NCBI GenBank assembly: GCA_934177995.1
Contig: CAKPPW010000028.1
Coordinates: 1-17,370, forward strand
Source: an uncultured Bacilli bacterium
GTDB taxonomy: Bacteria; Bacillota_I; Bacilli_A; RF39; UBA660
Reading direction: 5' to 3'
DNA: 17,370 nt
Shown here: one piece after another, positions 8,024 to 15,190 of the stretch
Layout of the letters: every line of letters starts with the position of its first letter
How positions within the stretch are numbered: position 1 is the first letter of the stretch
Notes under the pieces: generated by a model
What the model was told of the DNA's origin: nothing
Database searches by the model: none
The model's input: the letters and a program-made list of their open reading frames with translations, nothing else
Position numbers and translations under genes: made by a program

Positions 8024-10033
8024 CTATCCTCTTCTTTTCTTTTCATATCTTAAATCTTTTACAAGATTAAGTACTACAAATACTAAACATATTGAAATAA
8101 CAATAATTAAGTTTTTACTTAATAAGCTTCCTTCAATAGTCATTAATGATTCTCTTAATAGACCAATTGTATAAGTCATTGGTAATAATGGATGTAAAAA
8201 TCTAAATGATTTAGTTACTGTTTCAATTGGGAATGTTCCTCCTGCAGCAGCAAGTTGTAAAACAAGTAGAATTAAAGCAATAAACTTACCAACATCTTTA
8301 AAGTTTAGAATTAAGAATTCAATAAGAGCTACAAAAGTATTAGCAATTAATACTATTGAAAAATAATAAAGTGGAATAGATGTAATTTCAAAATCTAATA
8401 ATATTTGTAATAAGAAGGCTAAAATGATACCAGCCATAGTTCCAAGTACATGATAATAGAATGTTCTTTTTAAGTGATTTGGATTATCAATAGATAATTT
8501 TTCAAATCTATTCTCTTTATCAAAGTATAAGATAATGTATAACATTAAGGCTCCTACCCATAAAGCGATAGAGATAAAGAATGGTGAGAAGGCAGTTCCA
8601 TATGATGGTACTTCATTAACTACTTTTTTATCTACTTTAACGACATTTTCACTATATTTACTTATATCTTTTAATGGGGATACCTCTTCTTCTGTTGCAT
8701 CTTTCTTACTCTTAACTGTATTCTTAGCATCTTTAACACTATTATCTAGTGTTATTAAACCATTATTTAAAGTCTTAGAACCAGATGATAAAGTTAATAA
8801 ACCATTTTTAATAGTAGTAGAATTAGTTAATAATTTATTAACTCCTTGATTAAGAGTATCATTACCCTCTTTTAATTTATCACTACCTACTTTAGCACTA
8901 TTTATAGCAGTTTGTAAGGCATCTATTGAACTAGGTAATGTCTCCAGTGATACAGTTTTTTCATTTAACTCATTTAAGCCAGCATTTATCTTGTTATTAC
9001 CATCTACTATAGCATCACTACCATAACTTATAGTTTCAAAACTATTAAGGCCTTTCTCATTCTTAGTAAGTAGGAAAACACTTGTCTTATATAATGTAGT
9101 CATATCGCCAGTTGTATCCCCAAGACACATTTCTCTTCCTTCACAACTACTACTTAGCATAGTAACGATAGTATTAGCAGCACTATTTGCATAAGTTGAT
9201 ATTTTTTTACTACCTTCTACATAACCATTAAGACTAGCAGTAAGATTGTTTGATCCAAGTGTTAAGTTAGCAATACTAGTTGTTAACACAGGAGCACTCA
9301 TCTTTAACTCATCTAATTTTGTTGTTTCTTCACTTAACTTGTTTAACCCTTTATTTAGTTCATTAAAGTTAGTAGTAAAGGTATTTGATCCTTCACTTAC
9401 TTGTTCTAAGCCTTGATGAAACTCTTGATAACCATTTGCTAAAGTATCAGTTCCATCACTAACACCTTTACTACCATCAACCAATTTATCAGTACCATCA
9501 CTTAACTTACTAAAACCATCTACTACAGTATCTAGTGAACTTGGTACTTTTTCTAAACTACTGGCAAGACCAGCTATTATCGTAGCATTAGCTGTATTAT
9601 CTAGATTAGCTTCTACAGTAGTTACTACTTTATCAATTATTTGACTTGCTAAATAATTAGTCTTTTGATTTGGTGAATAAGTAATTGTTGGATGTTTTTT
9701 CTTACTACTACTAGCACTTTCTAAACTACTAGTAAAATCTTTTGGAATAGTTATTACAGCATAATACTTTTGATTAGTAAGTCCATCACTTGCCTTATCT
9801 TCATCTACTACCCTTAATTTTAAAGTGTTTTTTTCTTTTAAGCTATTAACTAACTCCTTACCTTTTTTCCCTTCATCTTCATTTACAATAGCAACCGGTA
9901 AATTATCAAGATTACCTTTTCCATATGGATTCCAATATGCTTTTAGATAAAAGAAACTATACATAAAAGGAATTATTAATACTGCTAATAAAATAACATA
10001 ATTAAATAAACTTTTTTTCTTTTTATCTTTCAT
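8024..10033 (-). CDS. yhgE: YhgE/Pip-family membrane protein
   Basis: The 669 residues follow the YhgE/Pip plan. There is one N-terminal membrane segment (about 10-32), a large extracytoplasmic region opening with 'LPVAIVNEDEG', and five C-terminal segments (about 483-504, 527-548, 553-576, 582-600, 642-658). The family is related to ABC-2-type permeases and to EsaA of type VII secretion; Lactococcus Pip is a phage receptor. Residues ~180-450 contain many short 'L-x-x-G-x-x-x-L' phrases (LSDGTDKLVDGSKGVSDGTD and similar), typical of the family and likely a long coiled coil. Two Cys near 295-302 (SSSCEGREMCLG) may form a disulphide. The start is one base after the TetR stop, and its ribosome site (GGGGGA) lies inside the last TetR codons, so translation is coupled. 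TetR-YhgE pairing matches Bacillus yhgD-yhgE. The substrate is unknown. Confidence 0.9.
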   Translation of the reverse strand: MKDKKKKSLFNYVILLAVLIIPFMYSFFYLKAYWNPYGKGNLDNLPVAIVNEDEGKKGKELVNSLKEKNTLKLRVVDEDKASDGLTNQKYYAVITIPKDFTSSLESASSSKKKHPTITYSPNQKTNYLASQIIDKVVTTVEANLDNTANATIIAGLASSLEKVPSSLDTVVDGFSKLSDGTDKLVDGSKGVSDGTDTLANGYQEFHQGLEQVSEGSNTFTTNFNELNKGLNKLSEETTKLDELKMSAPVLTTSIANLTLGSNNLTASLNGYVEGSKKISTYANSAANTIVTMLSSSCEGREMCLGDTTGDMTTLYKTSVFLLTKNEKGLNSFETISYGSDAIVDGNNKINAGLNELNEKTVSLETLPSSIDALQTAINSAKVGSDKLKEGNDTLNQGVNKLLTNSTTIKNGLLTLSSGSKTLNNGLITLDNSVKDAKNTVKSKKDATEEEVSPLKDISKYSENVVKVDKKVVNEVPSYGTAFSPFFISIALWVGALMLYIILYFDKENRFEKLSIDNPNHLKRTFYYHVLGTMAGIILAFLLQILLDFEITSIPLYYFSIVLIANTFVALIEFLILNFKDVGKFIALILLVLQLAAAGGTFPIETVTKSFRFLHPLLPMTYTIGLLRESLMTIEGSLLSKNLIIVISICLVFVVLNLVKDLRYEKKRRG

Positions 10034-10034
10034 T

Positions 10035-10586
10035 TTATTTTTCCCCCTCTACAAATAAACCATCTTTTAAGATAGCAGTTACTTCTTTGACTACCCTATC
10101 TTCATCTAACTTTTCGTCATATTCAAAGAATATAGAAAAACATACTTTATAAATAATGAATGCTGCTAAATGACTATCACACTTTTTTATTTCTTTCTTA
10201 GAAATAGCTATATTAATCTTTTCTTCTAAATAGTTTATTACTGCTTCATCATATTGACTTATGAAGTTTGTATTACCACTAATATCTTTCATAATAGTTC
10301 TAATGAAATCACTATTCTTTCTAAAGATTAATATTTCTTTTAATCCTTTTGTGATTCTTTCTGAAAAAGATTTCTTTTCTTTTAAGTTTTCTTCAAAAAC
10401 TTCTGTCATTTTCTCCAATTCTTCTTTGATAAAGTACTCAAACAATTCTTCTTTATCATGAAAATAATTATAAATTGTTTTTTTAGTAACACCTGCTTTA
10501 GAAGCTATCTCTTCCATCGATACTTTTTTATATCCATAGTCAGTAAATAAGCTTCTAGCAGCATTTACTATATCATCCTTTTTCAT
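10035..10586 (-). CDS. TetR/AcrR-family transcriptional repressor
   Basis: This 183-residue protein has a standard TetR DNA-binding head at about 5-48: 'IVNAARSLFTDYGYKKVSM' leads into EEIASKAGVTKKTIYNYF, the helix-turn-helix, and then HDKEELF. The rest is a divergent helical ligand-binding domain whose effector cannot be read. GAGGTGA lies upstream of ATG 10586. It is first in an operon with the YhgE-family gene, and a palindromic operator lies just after its promoter. It most likely represses itself and YhgE until a membrane-active or toxic compound binds, as is usual for the family; that trigger is inference. Confidence 0.92.
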   Translation of the reverse strand: MKKDDIVNAARSLFTDYGYKKVSMEEIASKAGVTKKTIYNYFHDKEELFEYFIKEELEKMTEVFEENLKEKKSFSERITKGLKEILIFRKNSDFIRTIMKDISGNTNFISQYDEAVINYLEEKINIAISKKEIKKCDSHLAAFIIYKVCFSIFFEYDEKLDEDRVVKEVTAILKDGLFVEGEK

Positions 10587-10609
10587 CTTATTTCACCTCA
10601 CTACACCAA

Positions 10610-10629
10610 TATACCAATTTGGTATACCA
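10610..10629 (-). promoter_or_regulatory. TetR operator (overlapping palindromes)
   Basis: TATACCAATTTGGTATA (10610-10626) is a perfect palindrome around one central base. It overlaps a second perfect palindrome, TGGTATACCA (10620-10629). Both lie at and just after the predicted transcription start (about 10627), where a bound repressor would block the polymerase. Overlapping half-sites suggest two dimers may bind side by side. Confidence 0.75.
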
Positions 10630-10633
10630 GTAT

Positions 10634-10662
10634 ATTTTATTCATAAACTGAATAAATGTCAA
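10634..10662 (-). promoter_or_regulatory. Promoter of the TetR-YhgE operon
   Basis: A perfect TTGACA (10662-10657, minus strand) is followed after exactly 17 bases by TAAAAT (10639-10634). The operator follows directly. Confidence 0.8.
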
Positions 10663-10702
10663 TACTTTTTTCTTAAAACACTTTATTTTTTTTATATTAT
10701 TA

Positions 10703-10711
10703 TGCTATAAT
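10703..10711 (+). promoter_or_regulatory. Extended -10 promoter of tRNA-Leu
   Basis: TGCTATAAT carries a perfect -10 with the TG extension, and its end is 8 bases before the first base of the tRNA. No good -35 is seen upstream, which the TG extension could offset. Confidence 0.6.
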
Positions 10712-10719
10712 CTATTTAT

Positions 10720-10808
10720 GCACATGTGGCGAAATTGGTAGACGCGGCAGACTCAAAATCTGCAGAAGTTAATTCTTCGTATGGGTTCGATTCCCTTCAT
10801 GTGCACCA
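10720..10808 (+). tRNA. tRNA-Leu, anticodon CAA
   Basis: The acceptor arms GCACATG (10720-10726) and CATGTGC (10798-10804) pair perfectly, followed by an encoded ACCA. The anticodon stem GCAGA/TCTGC encloses the loop CTCAAAA, giving anticodon CAA, which reads UUG. A long variable arm (AGAAG...CTTC) confirms a class II tRNA, and GGTTCGATTCC is the T arm. The D arm carries the usual AATTGGTAGAC. The tRNA appears to be a single-gene unit. Confidence 0.96.
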
Positions 10809-10814
10809 AATTAG

Positions 10815-10848
10815 CAAAAAGCTCGGACTATCACAGTTCGAGTTTTTA
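10815..10848. terminator. Two-way terminator between tRNA-Leu and the convergent hypothetical gene
   Basis: CTCGGACT (10822-10829) pairs with AGTTCGAG (10835-10842), with one G-U pair, around a 5-base loop. It is flanked by five A on the left (10816-10820) and five T on the right (10843-10847). It therefore reads as a terminator in both directions, for the tRNA and for the minus-strand gene ending at 10857. Confidence 0.85.
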
Positions 10849-10856
10849 TATATAAA

Positions 10857-11804
10857 TTATTTTTTTAATAATGATTTTACTAATACCTTTGCTTTTTCCA
10901 AAGGATTTTTTTCTTCTTTAGCAGTACATTCGACAGTCCAATATGAACGTTCTTTTCCATCTTTACCAATATAATTCTTTAAAACACGTTCCCATTTTTC
11001 ACCATTACTATAATCTTTATTAATTGCATCATCTATTTCTTCAGTAGAAATATTTAATCCCATTTTTTTATTAAATTCATTTATAAATCTTTTGGCTCTT
11101 TCATAACCTCTTTCAGGGATAGTATTAGGAGAATATAATAATTTTAGTGCTACTAACTGTAATACTTTATTTCTTAATTCAATATCACAATTATGAGCAT
11201 ATACACACCTTTCAAGTTCAGTAAAACTAAAGTCTTCACTATACTTTTCTTTAAATAAGTTTAATAACTCATCGAGCGTAATATTATCAGTATTAACATA
11301 ATTCTTTAAATTGTAATCAATTTCTACTTTTCCACTATCAGTATCAGCATACAACAAGAAATTAGGCGATATACTAGATTCTATATTTTTTCTATATATA
11401 CCCATAAAAAGTATTTCTTTTTGTCCTATTATTTCGTTATTATCACCATATATAGTTCTTCTACCACCACCATTAGAACGATAATCACACTTCATTAAAC
11501 ATAACTCTTCGTGTGGTAATCTATACATCAATTGTTTTATATCCATTAATTTTGATAGTGATTTTATATTTTCAAAATCAAAGTATTTTATTCCTTCATA
11601 AAATTCCATTTCACGTTCTGGATATTTAATCTCATACCAATTTGTAATATTATCTATAAGTCCCTGCAAGCCTTCAATATCAATAAAAGGTTGATAACCA
11701 TTCTTTACCCGATTTTCTAACCAAGATAATAATTCTTTGTTTTTTAATACTTCATATTTTTTTGAGTCTTTCTCATAAAATCTTTCTGCTTGTACTATTG
11801 TCAT
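10857..11804 (-). CDS. Hypothetical cytosolic protein, 315 residues
   Basis: I do not recognise the family. The start is set at ATG 11804 (MTIVQAERFYEKD), 7 bases after GGGAGG (11817-11812). An in-frame ATG at 11819 overlaps that ribosome site and would add only MGGFG. There is no signal peptide or membrane segment. The protein is mixed helix and strand, with a Gly-rich turn YRSNGGGRRTIYGDNNE in its middle (about 107-125). The C-terminal third is helical and highly charged, ending AKVLVKSLLKK. A possible promoter element (TGTTATAAT, 11838-11830) lies close upstream and the two-way terminator follows, so it is a single-gene unit. Confidence 0.8.
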   Translation of the reverse strand: MTIVQAERFYEKDSKKYEVLKNKELLSWLENRVKNGYQPFIDIEGLQGLIDNITNWYEIKYPEREMEFYEGIKYFDFENIKSLSKLMDIKQLMYRLPHEELCLMKCDYRSNGGGRRTIYGDNNEIIGQKEILFMGIYRKNIESSISPNFLLYADTDSGKVEIDYNLKNYVNTDNITLDELLNLFKEKYSEDFSFTELERCVYAHNCDIELRNKVLQLVALKLLYSPNTIPERGYERAKRFINEFNKKMGLNISTEEIDDAINKDYSNGEKWERVLKNYIGKDGKERSYWTVECTAKEEKNPLEKAKVLVKSLLKK

Positions 11805-11829
11805 GCCAAAACCTCCCATTTGTATAACA

Positions 11830-11838
11830 ATTATAACA
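11830..11838 (-). promoter_or_regulatory. Extended -10 element of the hypothetical gene
   Basis: TGTTATAAT on the minus strand combines a perfect -10 with a TG extension. No convincing -35 is visible. The predicted start at about 11823 leaves a leader of only about 19 bases, just enough for the GGGAGG site. Confidence 0.5.
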
Positions 11839-11987
11839 TGAATTTTTCATATATTGATAAGATCTTACTTATTAGCCTATAACACAATTAACTTGTGAGA
11901 AAAAAATTAAAAATGTTTTATGTACTTAAAAGCATTGATAATCCTAACTTTATAGAGCAATTTGATATTTATAGTGATTGAAATAAA

Positions 11988-13146
11988 TTACTTATCAAGT
12001 AACCATTCCAATACGTTCCTTATAATTATTCCCTCATCATTTGATAATGGTATTTTATCAGAAGTTAATATAATTTTTTCAAAATTATCATTTATTTTTC
12101 TTAAAGATCTTAATTCTCTATCTAGGGTATCTTTATTTTTAATCGTTTCAGATACTTGAATATATATTTTACCATTATTATTGATAGCAACAAAGTCTAT
12201 CTCATACTCATCAACCTTACCTATATACACCTCATATCCTCTACGAAGTAATTCTAAATACACAACATTTTCAAGTATATGTCCATAATCACCAAGCTTT
12301 CTACCTAAAATAAAATATCTTAAACCCAAATCAGCAACATAATATTTTTGTGTTGTTTTTAAGTATTGTTTTCCTTTTATATCATATCTAGTAGCTTTGT
12401 ATAAAAAATATGATTCTGTAAAGCCTTCTAGATATTTTTTTACTGTCCTTACATTAATAGCTCTTCCTTCATTAGTCATTACATTGGCTATATTATTAGT
12501 AGATATTAGACTACCTATATTATCCATAGCAAAATTAGCAACACTTTTTAACATTGATTCATCAGTTATTTTCTTCCTAGCCATCACATCTTTTATCAAA
12601 ATATCATTATATATACTACTTATATATAAACTTATATCATCCCATTACCTAAAGAGACCGTATAAGGCAATGACCACCAAGATACATATCTTTGATATAA
12701 TTCATCATTACTTAATTCTTGATAAGCATTTTTATTTCTATATATCTACCTGATAACAATGTAGCAAGTTCACTAGATAACAAATTAGCATTAGAACCAG
12801 TTATATACAAATCTACATTTTTCTTTATATATAAACTATCAACTGCTTTTTGAAATTCATTTATTATTTGAACCTCATCTATAAATATGTAATATTTCTT
12901 ATCATCAACTAACATGTCATTTATATAATTATATAATGATAAATAATCTGTTATAAAATTATACTTTAAATCCTCAAGATTAATACTAATAATCTGATTA
13001 TTATCTACTCCATCATTAAGTAATATTTCCTTATACATTTCTAGTAGAGTAGATTTTCCACATCTTCTTATTCCAGTTATAACTTTTATTAGTTGTTTAT
13101 CTCTAAATCGATTTAACTTTTCTAAATATTCGTCTCTTCTTATCAT
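11988..13146 (-). pseudogene. Broken AAA (AAA_14)/DUF4143 ATPase gene
   Basis: The intact family is a protein of roughly 390-410 residues with an N-terminal P-loop ATPase and a C-terminal DUF4143 nuclease-like domain; its role is poorly known. Here the start ATG 13146 has GGAGG at 13158-13154. The first frame gives Walker A (GIRRCGKST), Walker B (YIFIDEVQ), and TGSNANLLSSELATLLSGRY, then stops at 12712 just after 'IEIKML'. A second frame (12727-12635) gives AYQELSNDELYQRYVSWWSL and on, and stops at 12632. A third frame, from 12641 to the stop at 11988, gives DDISLYISSIYND, then KYYVADLGLRYF and GHILENVVYLELLRRG. Together they nearly rebuild the full protein with two frame lesions. The 'PLSFKE' segment normal after 'IEIKML' is missing at the first. 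A GGG run (12643-12641) marks the second. Two sequencing errors are the main alternative. Confidence 0.85.
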
Positions 13147-13200
13147 ATCAATTCCTCCAGACAATACTATTGTATCAAACAGTCTTTATTTATTCGATAT

Positions 13201-13220
13201 TTTTGTACTGCAATACAAAA
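13201..13220. repeat. Inverted repeat between the deacetylase gene and the ATPase pseudogene
   Basis: TTTTGTA-CTGCAA-TACAAAA is a perfect 7-bp inverted repeat with a 6-base loop. It lies 31 bases after the deacetylase stop codon and 55 bases before the ATPase start. It could be a weak terminator for the former, but no clear T run follows, or an operator for the latter. I cannot choose between them. Confidence 0.45.
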
Positions 13221-13251
13221 TTTTTCCTTTTTTATATAATTTTTGCATTGT

Positions 13252-14487
13252 TTATGATAATAAATTTTTTAAGTAATTAAGACTAGTATTCTTATAAATA
13301 ACATATCTTGGAATTAAATAAGGATTAGTATCTTTAGTAACCATCTTATTACCACCAATAAAAGCCAGTTTAAAACCTGCTTTCTTAACCTGTTCTATAG
13401 CATAATCATTATATTCATAAAAAGGATAACAAAAGGCTTCTGTATTATTAAGTGTCTCCCTACTATTCTTTAAATCAGCTTGAACTAAATCTTCACTTAA
13501 ACATCTAATGCCACCACCTTGTCCACCACTACAAACTCCATTAGTATGCATATCATGTGTATGACTTGCTAGTTCTAAATAAGATGATGAAAATGTTTCT
13601 TTAGGATACCAAGATGATACTAAAAACAAAGTAGCATTAACTTTATATTTTTCTAAGAAAGGAATAAACTTCTCTGCCCTTGCCCCATCATCAATAGTAA
13701 GTAGTATAGATTTCTTAGGTAATCTAATCTCTCCACTTATAAACTGACCTAACTCTTTAGTAGTTAAAGTAAATACCTTATTAAGAGAAAGATAAGCAAA
13801 CTCTTCATTAATTTGACTTTCAGGATGACATATCATTTCATTACATTCTTCCCCTTCCAAATAAATAAAATGATAATTTAATACTGGTACTTTATCTGCT
13901 ATTTCCATATTATCTTCTAACTCATTACTAGACTCTACTCTATCTTTTTTAATAAATACTAATCTATCAAATAATACTACTCCATAAGAATCAGACAAAT
14001 TTTCTAATACCTGTAACTTAATACTATCTTTTAGATTAAATAGTTCTTTATTATTACTATTATAAAAGGTACTATTTTCTTTTATAGTAATTTCTATTGG
14101 AAAATAAACATAGTTTAAATATCTAGTATCAATACTATCATTACTTTCTATAAAATCAGTATAAGATAGATAATAATCACTATTCTTAATTTTATAGTAT
14201 CCATCTAAGTTATCATTATTATCAAGTTCAAACATCACATCTTTTAATACTTTACCACTCTTATAGTATTTCTTATTTTCTAATTTATATAAATTAGTAT
14301 CTTTATTAATAATTACTTTTTCATGATAAGCTTCTTTAATTTTTTTCTTAAGAATATTTTCTTCTAGAGCCTTTTCTTTTTCTAATTTATTTTGTTTTTC
14401 TATATCAAGTCTATTCTGATATAAATATCCTATCAGTAACAAACCTATTCCTAGTATCAAGGCACTACTAACAATTATTTTTTTCAT
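13252..14487 (-). CDS. Membrane-anchored polysaccharide deacetylase (CE4, IcaB/PgaB-like)
   Basis: I set the start at ATG 14487 (MKKIIVSSALILGIG), 7 bases after AGGAGA (14500-14495), giving 411 residues. A longer frame to 14553 lacks a ribosome site. Residues 5-22 form a signal anchor and are followed by a charged helix (25-60). A long beta-rich region (~60-250) is unassigned. The NodB-type catalytic domain spans about 259-411, with the TIDDG motif (base and metal Asp at 266-267), the SHTHDMH metal-His motif (308-314) and CYPFYEYND (353-361). The 'SHTHDxH' form resembles IcaB and PgaB, which remove acetyl groups from poly-N-acetylglucosamine outside the cell. Four Cys near 213-217 and 319-328 could form disulphides. 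The substrate, exopolymer or peptidoglycan, is not proven; no matching synthase gene is in this window. It is transcribed divergently from the DedA gene. Confidence 0.85.
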   Translation of the reverse strand: MKKIIVSSALILGIGLLLIGYLYQNRLDIEKQNKLEKEKALEENILKKKIKEAYHEKVIINKDTNLYKLENKKYYKSGKVLKDVMFELDNNDNLDGYYKIKNSDYYLSYTDFIESNDSIDTRYLNYVYFPIEITIKENSTFYNSNNKELFNLKDSIKLQVLENLSDSYGVVLFDRLVFIKKDRVESSNELEDNMEIADKVPVLNYHFIYLEGEECNEMICHPESQINEEFAYLSLNKVFTLTTKELGQFISGEIRLPKKSILLTIDDGARAEKFIPFLEKYKVNATLFLVSSWYPKETFSSSYLELASHTHDMHTNGVCSGGQGGGIRCLSEDLVQADLKNSRETLNNTEAFCYPFYEYNDYAIEQVKKAGFKLAFIGGNKMVTKDTNPYLIPRYVIYKNTSLNYLKNLLS

Positions 14488-14506
14488 ATCAATTTCTCCT
14501 ATTTTC

Positions 14507-14536
14507 ATTATACAGATAACTAACTTATAAATACAA
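14507..14536 (-). promoter_or_regulatory. Probable promoter of the deacetylase gene
   Basis: A perfect TATAAT (14512-14507, minus strand) lies 18 bases from a partial -35, TTGTAT (14536-14531). The predicted start (about 14500) sits right at the ribosome site, so the leader would be very short. Confidence 0.45.
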
Positions 14537-14542
14537 TAATTT

Positions 14543-14572
14543 TTAATAGACAATATTTTATTATCATATAAT
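14543..14572 (+). promoter_or_regulatory. Probable promoter of the DedA gene
   Basis: TATAAT (14567-14572) is a perfect -10 on the plus strand, 18 bases after a weak -35 (TTAATA, 14543-14548). Together with the minus-strand promoter it makes the interval 14500-14580 a compact divergent promoter region. Confidence 0.45.
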
Positions 14573-14590
14573 TAAAAAGAGGTGGGATAA

Positions 14591-15178
14591 GTGGAAGGCT
14601 ATGTTACTTTTTTAATGACTAACTTTGGTTATTTTGGTATGTTTCTTGGAATGGTTTTAGAAGCAGTTATTATAATTATACCTAGTGAAGTAATACTAGC
14701 AACTGGTGGAATTCTAGCGGGTAGAGGAATCTTTTCTTTCTGGATGGCTTTTCTAGTGGGACTATTAGGTAGTGTATTTTGTGCTATTATTATTTATTTA
14801 ATTGGATATTTTGGGGGAAGAAGTTTTGTAAAGAAGTATGGTAAATTTTTCTTTATGAAAGAAGAAGATATAGAAAAATGTGATATTTGGTTTGAAAAGT
14901 ATGGACCACTTGCCGCCTTTTTAGCCAGAAACTTTCCAATCGTTAGAACACTTATCTCTCTTCCCATGGGTATTAGTAAAGTTAATTTTCCAAGATTTGT
15001 TTTATTTACCACTCTAGGCTCTATTCCTTGGACCTTTGCTTTTGTCTATGTTGGCTATGCCCTAGGTAACAACTGGATAGTATTAAATAATTTTGTAAAG
15101 AAATTAAAGTTACCTATCATAATTCTACTTATTCTTCTACTTATAAATTATCTATTTAAAAAACTGAAGAAAACTTAG
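14591..15178 (+). CDS. DedA-family membrane protein (VTT domain)
   Basis: The 195 residues match the usual DedA length. The start is GTG 14591, preceded by AGAGGTGGG (14578-14586). Motifs of the family are present: 'IIPSEVILATGG' in the first re-entrant hairpin (about 29-40), and ARNFPIVRTLISLPMGISKV (about 112-131), which holds the conserved Arg and Pro residues, followed by 'IPWTFAFVYVGYALG'. Several hydrophobic segments cover the rest, and the tail is basic (FKKLKKT). DedA proteins act in envelope stability and, in some members, in flipping undecaprenyl phosphate or phospholipids across the membrane; which applies here is not known. It is the only protein gene on the plus strand here, divergent from the deacetylase and convergent with the secreted protein gene. 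Confidence 0.92.
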   Translation: MEGYVTFLMTNFGYFGMFLGMVLEAVIIIIPSEVILATGGILAGRGIFSFWMAFLVGLLGSVFCAIIIYLIGYFGGRSFVKKYGKFFFMKEEDIEKCDIWFEKYGPLAAFLARNFPIVRTLISLPMGISKVNFPRFVLFTTLGSIPWTFAFVYVGYALGNNWIVLNNFVKKLKLPIIILLILLLINYLFKKLKKT

Positions 15179-15190
15179 TCTTCAGTTTTT
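15159..15190. terminator. Two-way terminator containing both stop codons of convergent genes
   Basis: AAAAACTGAAGA (15159-15170) and TCTTCAGTTTTT (15179-15190) form a perfect 12-bp stem around the loop AAACTTAG. The loop contains the TAG stop of the DedA gene (15176-15178) and the TAA stop of the minus-strand gene (15177-15175). The stem begins with A and ends with T, so the hairpin has a T tract in both directions. Confidence 0.9.

Noticed and set aside
8535..8849. Plus-strand frame of 104 codons inside the YhgE gene
   Set aside because: It is a shadow of the opposite-strand heptad repeats, with no ribosome site or family motif.
10726..10974. Plus-strand frame of 82 codons starting in tRNA-Leu
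   Set aside because: It begins within the tRNA (MAKLVDAADSKSAE is a well-known spurious translation of tRNA-Leu) and runs across a terminator.
10720..11820. tRNA-associated genomic island or attachment site
   Set aside because: I found no integrase and no direct repeat of the tRNA 3' end in the window.
11913..11981. Plus-strand frame of 22 codons (MFYVLKSIDNPNFIEQ...)
   Set aside because: It has only a weak ribosome site and no family or coupling to a neighbour. The 11839-11987 interval otherwise shows no feature.
12397..12753. Plus-strand frame of 118 codons across the ATPase pseudogene
   Set aside because: It is antisense to strongly conserved DUF4143 coding sequence and has no ribosome site.
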